A stretch of 10,268 nt of DNA from Roseiarcus sp036502965 (GTDB lineage: Bacteria; Pseudomonadota; Alphaproteobacteria; Rhizobiales; Beijerinckiaceae). The notes under the pieces are model-generated. The model searched no databases, was not told the DNA's origin, and saw only the letters and a program-made list of their open reading frames with translations. The stretch's first letter is position 1, and each line of letters starts with the position of its first letter. The stretch is from positions 1 through 10,268 of the forward strand of contig DASXXT010000367.1 in NCBI GenBank assembly GCA_036502965.1, in the 5' to 3' direction. The position numbers and the translations under genes were made by a program. Of the stretch, positions 1 through 7,363 are shown piece after piece.

Positions 1-10
1 AAGTGCTCCC

Positions 11-1057
11 TCACGCCGCCTCGAGCGCAAGCCCGTGCGCGGCCTTGCCGATCCTCAGCCGGCCACCGCGGACGAGGCTGTTCACATGCGCGAGCGCCTC
101 GCTGAAGGCGAAGACGAGCTGGTGCGGGTCGTCAATTTGGCGCCCGAAAATGACCGGTACGCGTTCGGCGACCGTCTGCGGTCCCTGTTTGCAGGCTTCG
201 AGGATGGCCATGCAGCGCGCCTCATGGTGGGCGATGAGTTCGTCAGCGCGCGCCTGCAGGCCCACGAACGGCAGCCTGTGCCCCGGCAAAACCAGTACGT
301 CCTCCGGCAGCGTCGACTTGAGCCTTTCGAGTGAGCGCAGGTAGGCGCCGAGCGGATCCCCTTCCGGATCCATCGCCTCGACGCTGACGTTGGGCGAGAT
401 CTTGGCCAGCACCTGATCGCCGATAAGGACGAAATTGTCCGCTTTCGAGTAAAGCATCACCTGCTCGGGCGAATGGCCGGCGCCGGTCATCACTTCGAAT
501 TCACGGCCGCCGATCGTCACCCGCTCATCGGCGATCAGGCGCAGAAAGGTTCTCGGGGGCGGAAAGACCATTCTCAAATACTGCAAGCCATTGCCGAGGA
601 GGAGTTCCGTGCTTTCCTCCGTCAGCCCATGCGACCGGTAGAAACTGCGGTACGGCTCCGATCTCAGTCCCTGCGGATCGAGGCGAATATTGAGCGCGAT
701 CAGATATTCCGCCTCGCTCATCGCAAGCTGCAGGCCGAAGCGCTCGCAGAGCCATCCGGCAAGGCCCACATGGTCCGGGTGAAAGTGGGTGGCGATGATC
801 CGGGTCAGCCTGCGACCCCGAAGCGGCACGGCGAGCAGCGACTCCCACGCGGCGCGCGACGGCGCGTCGTCGATTCCCGCATCGATGAGCGCAAACCCGT
901 TGGCGTCTTCGATCAGATAGACGTTGACGTGATCGAGCCGAAACGGAAGGGGAAAGCGCGCCCACAACACGCCGGGACGAACTTCGATCGCTTCGCCCGG
1001 CTTCGGCGGATCGGGGTTGGGAAAGACAAGCGTCTCGGGCATCGCGCGATTTAGCAT
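11..1057 (-). CDS. MBL-fold metallo-hydrolase (LACTB2/glyoxalase II-like)
   Basis: This 348-residue protein has a complete metallo-beta-lactamase fold signature. It carries THFHPDH at residues 90-96 (H91, H93, D95, H96), GAGHS with H195, GDQVL with D214, and LPGHRLPF with H260, which together make a binuclear metal site. The roughly 85 residues after H260 are the length and style of the C-terminal helical/winged-helix extension of LACTB2-like members. No signal peptide is visible, so it is probably cytoplasmic. Known relatives hydrolyse thioesters, lactones or phosphoesters; the substrate cannot be read from the sequence. It lies 38 bases downstream of the CoA-transferase/racemase gene on the same strand, probably in one operon, so an acyl-CoA or glutathione thioester is a reasonable guess. 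The start at 1057 has AAGGA about 12 bases upstream; a second Met at residue 6 is possible. Confidence 0.9.
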   Translation of the reverse strand: MLNRAMPETLVFPNPDPPKPGEAIEVRPGVLWARFPLPFRLDHVNVYLIEDANGFALIDAGIDDAPSRAAWESLLAVPLRGRRLTRIIATHFHPDHVGLAGWLCERFGLQLAMSEAEYLIALNIRLDPQGLRSEPYRSFYRSHGLTEESTELLLGNGLQYLRMVFPPPRTFLRLIADERVTIGGREFEVMTGAGHSPEQVMLYSKADNFVLIGDQVLAKISPNVSVEAMDPEGDPLGAYLRSLERLKSTLPEDVLVLPGHRLPFVGLQARADELIAHHEARCMAILEACKQGPQTVAERVPVIFGRQIDDPHQLVFAFSEALAHVNSLVRGGRLRIGKAAHGLALEAA

Positions 1058-1095
1058 CGTCTCGTTTCATCCTTCGTGTCCGCGGCGAGCCTGGC

Positions 1096-2124
1096 TCAAT
1101 CGAGCGGCAAGAAGCGTGGCGCGCCGATCGCGTCCAGTTCGCCGTCCGGTCCGCGCTTATAGACGCCGCGCGCCGCGTTGTGCGGATGCGCCGCGGCCTC
1201 CGCTAGGCTCAGCACCGGGGCGAAGCACGCATCGCTGCCCTCGAGCAGCGCGCGCCAATGCGCACTCGGCTGGCTCAGGAACAGCGCGCGCAACCGCGCT
1301 TTCAGCGCCGGCCAAGCCGCGCGATCGTATTGCGCGTTTGGGTCGACGTCCGCAAGACCGAGCTTATCGAGCAACAGCGCGTAGAATTGCGGCTCGAGCG
1401 CGCCGATCGTGACATAGCGTCCGTCGGCGCAGGGGTAGACGTCGTAGAACGGCGAGTCGTGGAACGGGCTCGGGCTTGGCGCGTCCAGCATTCCTGCGGC
1501 GCGGGCCGCGAGCGCGATTCCGCCGAGGCTCGCGGCGATATCGATGATCGAACAGTCGATCACGCAGCCCTTGCCGCTCCGTCCGGCGGCGAATATTGCG
1601 GCGACGACCCCGAAGGCGAGCCCGAGCGCGCCGCCTCCGTCGCCGAGAACCGTCGGCGGAGCGATCGGCGCTCGTCCGCCGCGGGCGGCGAGAGACAAGA
1701 CGCCGCTGAGCGCGAGATAGTTGAGATCGTGGGCCGCTGTCTGAGCGAGTGGACCCTTCTGCCCCCAGCCGGTCATGCGCCCATAGACGAGTCGCGGATT
1801 GCGTTTAGCGCATTCCGCTGGGCCGAGCCCAAGGCGCTCCATAACGCCCGGCCGATTGCCCTCGATCAGCGCATCTGCCGTCTCGATCAGCGTCAGCGCC
1901 TTCCCGACGGCTTCAAGCCGCTTGAGATCGAGGGCGACGATGCTCTTGCCGCGCCGCAGAGTACCGTCGGAGAACGGGCGGTCCGGATCGCCAAGCTTGG
2001 CTTTGTCCGGGCGGACGACCGCAACGACCTCGGCGCCGAGATCCGCCAGCATGCGGCCTGCCAGCGGACCTGGACCGATCCCCTCGAACTCTACCACCTT
2101 GAGGCCGGCAAGCGGACGTATCAT
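1096..2124 (-). CDS. CoA-transferase family III, alpha-methylacyl-CoA racemase-like
   Basis: This 342-residue protein belongs to the CaiB/BaiF (family III) superfamily, on its alpha-methylacyl-CoA racemase branch. It opens with LAGLKVVEFEGIGPGPLAG, the usual N-terminus. The motifs EGNRPGVMERLGLGP (88-102), GRMTGWGQKGPL (115-126), AHDLNYLALSG (131-141) and GALEPQFY (241-248) are all typical. The three residues expected from M. tuberculosis MCR catalysis are present by motif: H132, D162 in GDGGGG, and E244 in GALEPQFY. Family III transferases normally use an aspartate thioester intermediate, whereas the His/Asp/Glu set here favours 2-methylacyl-CoA epimerisation. Such racemases prepare branched acyl-CoAs for beta-oxidation. 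AAGGA lies 6 bases upstream of the ATG. It is first in a probable two-gene operon with the MBL hydrolase. The exact substrate is unknown. Confidence 0.88.
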   Translation of the reverse strand: MIRPLAGLKVVEFEGIGPGPLAGRMLADLGAEVVAVVRPDKAKLGDPDRPFSDGTLRRGKSIVALDLKRLEAVGKALTLIETADALIEGNRPGVMERLGLGPAECAKRNPRLVYGRMTGWGQKGPLAQTAAHDLNYLALSGVLSLAARGGRAPIAPPTVLGDGGGALGLAFGVVAAIFAAGRSGKGCVIDCSIIDIAASLGGIALAARAAGMLDAPSPSPFHDSPFYDVYPCADGRYVTIGALEPQFYALLLDKLGLADVDPNAQYDRAAWPALKARLRALFLSQPSAHWRALLEGSDACFAPVLSLAEAAAHPHNAARGVYKRGPDGELDAIGAPRFLPLD

Positions 2125-2386
2125 TCCAGGTCCTTGCTCGCGAATCTCACCTTCGCGCCAATCTTGTGGTCAGTGAACTGAGGTAATGCTCCCTCCGGCA
2201 TAGCGGCCCGCCTGCAAACTTCAACCAGCCGGATTTGGAAACAGGCATGACTCATAGTCTCAACAGATTTTCACGCTTCAGTCGGCCAGTCTTCGCACGT
2301 AGGCTCGCAATATGGCGAAGTAGGCGAGGCCGAGCGAGGCGAGATGCGCAGCGCCAGTAGCGTTTTGACGACCGAGGGAGGTTCAA
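2125..2386. other. Divergent intergenic region with a possible small ORF
   Basis: This 262-base gap separates two divergent genes and should hold both promoters, but I find no convincing -35/-10 pair on either strand. On the minus strand an open frame reaches the CoA-transferase start: ATG at 2255 (44 codons) or ATG at 2201 (26 codons), with stop TGA at 2123-2121 overlapping the CoA-transferase ATG as ATGA. It has no strong ribosome site, so it may be chance. On the plus-strand side, around 2300-2345, there are short imperfect GTAGGC/GAGGC reiterations of unknown meaning. GGGAGG lies 5 bases before the aldolase ATG. Confidence 0.4.
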
Positions 2387-3154
2387 ATGAACGAGACCAG
2401 CGCTTTTTCCCGCCGGGAGCTCAGCGACGGCGAAGTGCGGCAACTGCGAATCGACCTGGCGGCCGCCTTCCGCCTAGCCGTCCAGTTCGACTGGCATGAA
2501 TCAGTCGGCAACCATTTCAGCGCCGCCGTTTCCGCCGACGGAAAGCGCTTTTTGATGAATCCCAGATGGCGCCATTTCGGCTCGATCCGCGCGAGCGATC
2601 TCATGCTGCTCGACGCCGACGATTTCGACGTGATGAACCGTCCGGACCCTCCCGACGCTTCGGCCTGGACGATCCACGGGACCATCCATCGGCGGCGCCC
2701 TTCGGCTCGCGTTCTCCTGCATTGTCATCCGCCCTACGCCACGGCGCTTTCCACGCTGAAAGATCCGTCGATGAAGCCGCTCGACAACAATACGGCGCGC
2801 TTCTTCGGTTCGCTCGCCCTCGATCTCGATTTCGGCGGCATCGCCGATGAGGCGGAAGAAGGGGAGCGGCTCGCGAAGGCGCTCGGCAATCACAAGACCT
2901 TGCTGATGGGCAATCATGGCGTCACAACTGCCGGCGATACCGTCGCCGAGGCCTTCGAGGATCTCTACTTCTTCGAAAGAGCCGCGAGGACGCTGATCCT
3001 GGCCTATTCGACCGGCAAGCCGCTCAATGTCCTGTCGGACGAGGTGGCCGAAAAAACCGCTGAAGGGTGGCGCCCCTACAAGGGGATGGCTTTCGCTCAT
3101 TTCGACTACCTGAAGGCGCAGCTCGACAAGGCTGACCCGTCCTACCGGGACTAG
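2387..3154 (+). CDS. Class II aldolase/adducin domain protein
   Basis: This 255-residue protein covers a full class II aldolase/adducin domain. The Zn-binding histidines are clear: LLHCHPPYATAL gives H112 and H114, and GNHGVT gives H177. SVGNHFSAAV (39-48) takes the place of the phosphate-loop region. The stretch DASAWTIHGTIHRRRP (90-105) aligns with the place where fuculose-1-phosphate aldolase-type enzymes carry the catalytic glutamate (S-E-W-x-x-H), but residue 93 is Ala. The metal fold is therefore intact while the classical acid/base residue is missing, as in adducin-like members. Aldolase activity is possible but not assured. GGGAGG sits 5 bases before the ATG. It ends 18 bases from the convergent stop of mtnA. 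An isomerase plus class II aldolase pair recalls the DHAP shunt and 5-deoxyribose disposal, but here the two genes are on opposite strands. Confidence 0.88.
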   Translation: MNETSAFSRRELSDGEVRQLRIDLAAAFRLAVQFDWHESVGNHFSAAVSADGKRFLMNPRWRHFGSIRASDLMLLDADDFDVMNRPDPPDASAWTIHGTIHRRRPSARVLLHCHPPYATALSTLKDPSMKPLDNNTARFFGSLALDLDFGGIADEAEEGERLAKALGNHKTLLMGNHGVTTAGDTVAEAFEDLYFFERAARTLILAYSTGKPLNVLSDEVAEKTAEGWRPYKGMAFAHFDYLKAQLDKADPSYRD

Positions 3155-3172
3155 GCGGAACGGCCAAACAAC

Positions 3173-4267
3173 CTAAAGTCGCTCGGGGAACAGCGCCTTC
3201 AGCGCCTGCGGCGACGCCTCGGCCACACCGCGTTCGGTGATCAGCCCGGTCACGAGCCTTGCCGGAGTGACGTCGAACGCCGGATTGGCGGCATGCACCC
3301 CTTGCGGCGCGATCCTCACGCGCGTGATCGCGCCATCGTCGCTCCGGCCCTGGACGAAGTTAACCTCATCGGCGCTGCGCTCCTCGATCGGGATTTCCTT
3401 CACTCCGTCGCGAACCGTCCAGTCGATGGTCGGCGACGGCAGCGCGACGTAAAACGGCACCGAATTGTCCCGCGCCGCGAGCGCCTTGAGGTAGGTGCCG
3501 ATCTTATTGCAGACGTCGCCGTTGGCGGTCGTGCGGTCGGAGCCGACGATCACCATGTCGATCAGGCCATGCTGCATCAGATGGCCGCCGGCGTTGTCGA
3601 CAATGAGCGTATGCGCCGCCCCGTGATGGCTGAGTTCCCAAGCGGTCAGCGAGGCCCCCTGATTGCGCGGGCGCGTCTCGTCGACATACACATGGACGCT
3701 CACGCCCTCCTCCATCGCCAGATAAATCGGCGCGGTCGCGGTGCCGTAGTCGACCGTGGCCAGCCAGCCAGCGTTGCAATGGGTGAGGATGTTGACCGGT
3801 TCGCCGGACCTCTTGTCCGCCGCTAAACGACGAACAATCTCAAGGCCGTTGCTGCCGATCGCGCGGTTGATCTCGACGTCCTCGTCGGCGATCCGGTTGG
3901 CCTCGTCGTAAGCCGCGGCGGCGCGCGCCTGCGGGGCGATCGGAGTCAGATGCTTGCGGACCGCATCCAAAGCCCAGCGCAGGTTGATTGCGGTCGGCCG
4001 TGTGGCGGCGAGCTTGCCGCATGCAGCGTCGAGCGCCGCGTCGCTCGGATCCTGGCGCATAGCGAGCGCGAGCCCATAGGCCGCCGTTGCGCCGATCAGC
4101 GGCGCCCCGCGCACCCACATGTCCCGGATCGCGGTCGCCGCCTCGGCGGCGCTGCGTAGCGTCGCGACCCTGAACTCATGCGGCAGCCAGCGCTGATCGA
4201 TGACGTCGACACTCGCGCCGTCTTCGTTGAGCCAGATCGTTCGGTACGGGCGCCCGTCCACCTTCAC
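3173..4267 (-). CDS. mtnA: S-methyl-5-thioribose-1-phosphate isomerase
   Basis: This enzyme converts 5-methylthioribose 1-phosphate to the ribulose 1-phosphate in methionine salvage; some family members also take 5-deoxyribose 1-phosphate. The 364 residues fit the family. They show KVDGRPYRTIWLNEDG at the N-terminus, RGAPLIGATAAYG (53-65), THCNAG with the catalytic Cys164, GSDRTTANGDVCNKIGTY (242-259) with Asp244, and a C-terminal IAPQGVHAANPAFDVTPARLVTG stretch. The GTG start at 4267 is chosen because AGGAGA lies 7 bases upstream and the protein then begins where MtnA proteins usually begin. The frame stays open much further upstream, but an ATG at 4387 has no ribosome site and the rest is antisense to the next gene. 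No other methionine-salvage gene (mtnP, mtnK, mtnB, mtnC, mtnD) is in the window. It converges on the aldolase-fold gene. Confidence 0.94.
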   Translation of the reverse strand: MKVDGRPYRTIWLNEDGASVDVIDQRWLPHEFRVATLRSAAEAATAIRDMWVRGAPLIGATAAYGLALAMRQDPSDAALDAACGKLAATRPTAINLRWALDAVRKHLTPIAPQARAAAAYDEANRIADEDVEINRAIGSNGLEIVRRLAADKRSGEPVNILTHCNAGWLATVDYGTATAPIYLAMEEGVSVHVYVDETRPRNQGASLTAWELSHHGAAHTLIVDNAGGHLMQHGLIDMVIVGSDRTTANGDVCNKIGTYLKALAARDNSVPFYVALPSPTIDWTVRDGVKEIPIEERSADEVNFVQGRSDDGAITRVRIAPQGVHAANPAFDVTPARLVTGLITERGVAEASPQALKALFPERL

Positions 4268-4453
4268 GCCGCGATCTCCTTTTCTCGCCTCGACCCCATG
4301 TTCAAGGGGTGGTGCGTCGATATCATAGTCGGCGAGCGCACGGAATTGAGTGACCGCCACGCTTGACGTCACGTTGGAAGCGGGCATTGTCGCGCTCGTG
4401 AAGGACGTCGCCCCCTGCATCGAGCGCCTGGAGGGCGCGGAGCCCGCATTCGC
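4268..4453. promoter_or_regulatory. Divergent intergenic region, mtnA / Ldh_2 operon
   Basis: This 186-base gap lies between two divergently transcribed genes and is the likely site of both promoters. I see no confident -35/-10 pair or operator palindrome. On the plus strand a 35-codon frame from GTG 4350 ends at TGA 4455-4457, overlapping the next gene's ATG by ATGA. It has only a weak GGA upstream, so it is either a coupled leader peptide or a chance frame. Confidence 0.35.
4275..4280 (-). promoter_or_regulatory. Ribosome binding site fixing the mtnA GTG start
   Basis: The minus strand reads AGGAGA here, 7 bases before a GTG codon at 4267-4265. This decides the mtnA start in favour of a 364-residue protein over the much longer open frame. 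Confidence 0.8.
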
Positions 4454-5428
4454 ATGATGCGACGCTTCACGCTTGAGGAGGCGACTGACCTCGCCGCCTG
4501 CGCGATCACTGCCGCTGGCGCCGGCAACGACGCAGCGCTGTCGCTGGCGCGAGCGACCGTGTCCGCCAATGCGCACGGAAAAGCTTCGAGCGGTTTTTCG
4601 CATCTCATGGACTATCTGAGCGCGTTGCGGGCGGGGCGGATCGACGGCGACGCCGAGCCGCTGGTGACTTCGCCAGCCCCCGCAGTAATCCATTGCGACG
4701 CGAGAGGCGGGATCGCCCAGCTTGGCTTCGACCGGGCCTTCGACGATCTTCGCCGGCGAGCCGAGACCTTCGGGATCGCACTGTTCGCCCAGAACGGGAG
4801 CTACACCACGGGCGAGCTTGGCTATTATCCGCGTCGCCTGGCCGAGGCTGGCCTGGTGGCGTTCGCTGCGACAAGCGGGCCCGCGTTGATGACGGTCGCG
4901 GGGGCAAAGACGCCTGTCTACTGCACGAACCCGATCGCTTTCGCCGCGCCGCTCGACGAAGGGCCGCCGCTCCTCATCGACCAGGCGTCGAGCGCGACCG
5001 CCTTTGTCGAGCTCAGGCGCTACGCCGAGCGTGGGGAAATGCTGCCGGCTGGATGGGCGGTGGGCGCTGATGGACAACCGACCACCGATCCGAGCGCGGC
5101 GTTGCGCGGGGCGCTGTTGGCGTTTGGCGGCGCGCGCGGCGCCAATATCGCGCTCATGGTCGAGGTGCTCGCGGCCGGGCTTGCAAGCGCGAACTGGGCT
5201 CTCGATGCGCCCTCGTTCACCTCAGGAGACCGCTCGCCCGGCGCTGGTCTCCTCATCATCGCCATCACGCCGGCCTTGTTCGCGCTGGACTTTCCGCAGC
5301 GCTTGAGACTCCAGCTCGACCGGCTCGTCAAGCTTGGCGTTCATATTCCCGGGCGACGCGCCGCCGCGACCGAAATCGAATTGCCCGCCGCGCTCGCAGC
5401 CGAGATCGAGCGCGCTGGGGCTGCTTGA
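4454..5428 (+). CDS. Ldh_2 (malate/L-lactate dehydrogenase) family oxidoreductase
   Basis: This 324-residue protein has the layout of the Ldh_2/MDH2 family, NAD(P)H-dependent 2-oxoacid or imine reductases such as malate, ureidoglycolate and delta1-piperideine-2-carboxylate enzymes. Supporting stretches are an N-terminal helical region, YLSALRAGRIDG (54-65), GYYPRRLAEAGLVAFAATSG (123-142), CTNPIAFAAP (157-166) and FGGARGANIALMVEVLAAGLASANW (224-248). It departs at expected active-site positions. The usual S-H-G-x-x-R reads S-S-G-F-S-H (45-50), and the usual N-H-F-G reads Y-T-T-G (117-120), so both conserved histidines appear replaced. The fold seems intact, with no frameshift or stop, so it may have changed activity. 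The start is uncertain: ATG codons at 4454 and 4457 have only a weak GGAG about 11 bases upstream. It is first of four co-directional genes, 56 bases before the FAD oxidase. Confidence 0.85.
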   Translation: MMRRFTLEEATDLAACAITAAGAGNDAALSLARATVSANAHGKASSGFSHLMDYLSALRAGRIDGDAEPLVTSPAPAVIHCDARGGIAQLGFDRAFDDLRRRAETFGIALFAQNGSYTTGELGYYPRRLAEAGLVAFAATSGPALMTVAGAKTPVYCTNPIAFAAPLDEGPPLLIDQASSATAFVELRRYAERGEMLPAGWAVGADGQPTTDPSAALRGALLAFGGARGANIALMVEVLAAGLASANWALDAPSFTSGDRSPGAGLLIIAITPALFALDFPQRLRLQLDRLVKLGVHIPGRRAAATEIELPAALAAEIERAGAA

Positions 5429-5484
5429 ATCGACTCCAGCCAAACGGCTAGAGAACCGGCTGTCCGACGGCCAGGGAGCGAGAA

Positions 5485-7296
5485 ATGGCGAAACGATGGA
5501 GCCGAAGGCGCCTGCTCAAGATCTCCGCGGGGTTTCCGTTCGTGACAGGCCTCGTGGGCCGCGCCTCGGCTGCGTCGCGGCCGCAAGCGCGGGTCCGTCT
5601 CGGCGATCCCGCATGGCCTTCGGAGGCAAGCTGGAATCAACTCGATCGCGACGTGGGAGGACGCCTCACCAAGGTGCGCTCGCCGCTCGCCGACTGCGTG
5701 GGCGGAACGCCCGACGCCAGCTGCGAGCAAGTGTTTAAGGAACTCAAGAATCCCTACTACCTCGGCGACGAGGTCGGGCTCACCCAGTCGCTTGGCTGGG
5801 TCGGGGCGTGGACGTCGGAACCAAGCGTCTACGCCGTCGCCGCAAAGACGACTCAAGATGTGGCCGCCGCGGTCAATTTCGCGCGCACGAACAATCTGCG
5901 GCTGGTGGTGAAGGGCGGCGGCCATAGCTACCAGGGAACGTCGAACGCGCCCGACTCCCTATTAATCTGGACCCGCCACATGAACGCCATCGTGCTCCAC
6001 GACGGCTTCGTTGCCGCCGGCTGCGCAGGAAACGCGGATCCCCAACCAGCCGTATCGATTGAGCCGGGGGCCTATTGGCGACAGGCTTACGACGCGGTGA
6101 CGACCAAGGGAGGCCGATATGTGCAAGGCGGCGGCTGCATGACGGTCGGCGTCGCCGGCCTCATTCTGGGCGGCGGCTTCGGCAGCTGGTCGAAGGCCTT
6201 CGGATTGGCCGGGGCGAGCCTGTTGGAGGCGGAAGTCGTGACCGCCGACGGCGACGTCAAAATCGCCAACGCCTGCACGAATCCCGATCTCTTCTGGGCG
6301 CTGAAAGGAGGCGGCGGGGGGTTCGGCGTCGTCACCCGCGTCACTCTGCGCACGCACGCGCTGCCGGAATTTATGGGCGGCGTGTTCGCGACCATAAAGG
6401 CGTCGTCCGAGGCGGCCTACCGGCGCCTCCTCTCAAAGATTATCGAATTCTACGCACAGGCGCTCTTCAATCCGCACTGGGGCGAGCAGCTGGGCTTCGG
6501 ACCGGGCGGCGTTCTGTCGATTGCGATGGTGCTCCAGGGTCTCGACCAACAACAGGCCGAAGCGACATGGCGTCCCTTCTTCGACTGGGTTTCAGCCTCA
6601 GGGCAGGATTTCAGCATTGTGTCGGCGCCGAGGGTCATTAGCGAGCCGGCGCGCCGTTTCTGGGACCCGGCCTTTCTCAAGCAAGCTCCAGGTCTCGTCA
6701 TTTCGGATGACCGTCCCGGCGCGCCGGACGACAATATCTTCTGGGCGAGTAACCTCGGAGAGACGGGCCGGGTCTGGCACGCCTACCAATCCGCTTGGCT
6801 GCCCCAGTCGCTGCTCGCGGATGATCAACGCGAGCGATTTACCGCCGCGCTGTTCGCCGCGGCTAAACATCGGGGCGTCTCGCTGCATTTCAACAAGGGG
6901 CTTGCGGGCGCAACTGCGGAGGCGATCGCCACAGCCCTGGATACGGCTATGAATCCGGCGGTCGTCGATGCGTTCGCGCTCGCGATCAGTGGCGCCGGCG
7001 GCCCGCCCGCTTATCCGGACGTTCCAGGCCACGCTCCGGAGGCAGCTGTCGCGCGGAGCGACGCTGAGGCAGTGACCGCGGCGATGAACGAAATCCGCAA
7101 GCTCGTGCCCCGCGTTGGCTCCTATGTGTGGGAGACCGACTACTTCCAGCCGCATTGGCAGGAGGCATTCTGGGGCGAAAACTATACCCGGCTTCTCGCG
7201 GTCAAGGGCAAATACGATCCGGACGGCCTCTTCTTCCTCCATCACGGGGTCGGCAGTGAGGACTGGAGCGCCGATGGATTCACGCGTCTGAACTGA
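5485..7296 (+). CDS. Tat-exported FAD-binding oxidase, berberine bridge enzyme type
   Basis: This 603-residue protein begins with a twin-arginine signal: S-R-R-R-L-L-K at 6-12, a hydrophobic stretch, and a likely ASA cleavage site near 27-29, so it should be folded with its cofactor and sent to the periplasm. The FAD-binding (PCMH/FAD_binding_4) domain spans roughly 105-290. It includes VVKGGGHSYQGTS, where H147 matches the 8-alpha-histidyl FAD site, and QGGGCMTVGVAGLILGGGFG, where C218 matches the 6-S-cysteinyl site. Both together predict bicovalent flavin. The C-terminus has the BBE signature NYTRLLAVKGKYDPDGLFF. Relatives oxidise sugars, alcohols or alkaloids and pass electrons to O2; the substrate here is unknown. 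AGGGAG stands 6 bases before the ATG. It is an exported enzyme inside a run of cytoplasmic enzyme genes. Confidence 0.9.
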   Translation: MAKRWSRRRLLKISAGFPFVTGLVGRASAASRPQARVRLGDPAWPSEASWNQLDRDVGGRLTKVRSPLADCVGGTPDASCEQVFKELKNPYYLGDEVGLTQSLGWVGAWTSEPSVYAVAAKTTQDVAAAVNFARTNNLRLVVKGGGHSYQGTSNAPDSLLIWTRHMNAIVLHDGFVAAGCAGNADPQPAVSIEPGAYWRQAYDAVTTKGGRYVQGGGCMTVGVAGLILGGGFGSWSKAFGLAGASLLEAEVVTADGDVKIANACTNPDLFWALKGGGGGFGVVTRVTLRTHALPEFMGGVFATIKASSEAAYRRLLSKIIEFYAQALFNPHWGEQLGFGPGGVLSIAMVLQGLDQQQAEATWRPFFDWVSASGQDFSIVSAPRVISEPARRFWDPAFLKQAPGLVISDDRPGAPDDNIFWASNLGETGRVWHAYQSAWLPQSLLADDQRERFTAALFAAAKHRGVSLHFNKGLAGATAEAIATALDTAMNPAVVDAFALAISGAGGPPAYPDVPGHAPEAAVARSDAEAVTAAMNEIRKLVPRVGSYVWETDYFQPHWQEAFWGENYTRLLAVKGKYDPDGLFFLHHGVGSEDWSADGFTRLN

Positions 7297-7363
7297 CGTC
7301 TCTCATCGCTGTCGCCGACAACGCCCAGACATCTCGACACAATCGCACGACCCGAGGAAGCTC

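Noticed and set aside
1258..2181. 307-codon plus-strand open frame
   Set aside because: It is antisense to the CoA-transferase, which carries all family motifs; the translation looks like low-complexity shadow sequence.
2295..2350. Short GTAGGC/GAGGC repeats as a regulatory repeat array
   Set aside because: The units are 5-6 bases, irregularly spaced and fit local composition; nothing shows a regular array.
4268..5077. N-terminal extension of the mtnA frame as a fused domain
   Set aside because: The stretch is antisense to the Ldh_2 gene over 4454-5077, has no recognisable domain, and a good ribosome site at 4275-4280 marks a start at 4267.
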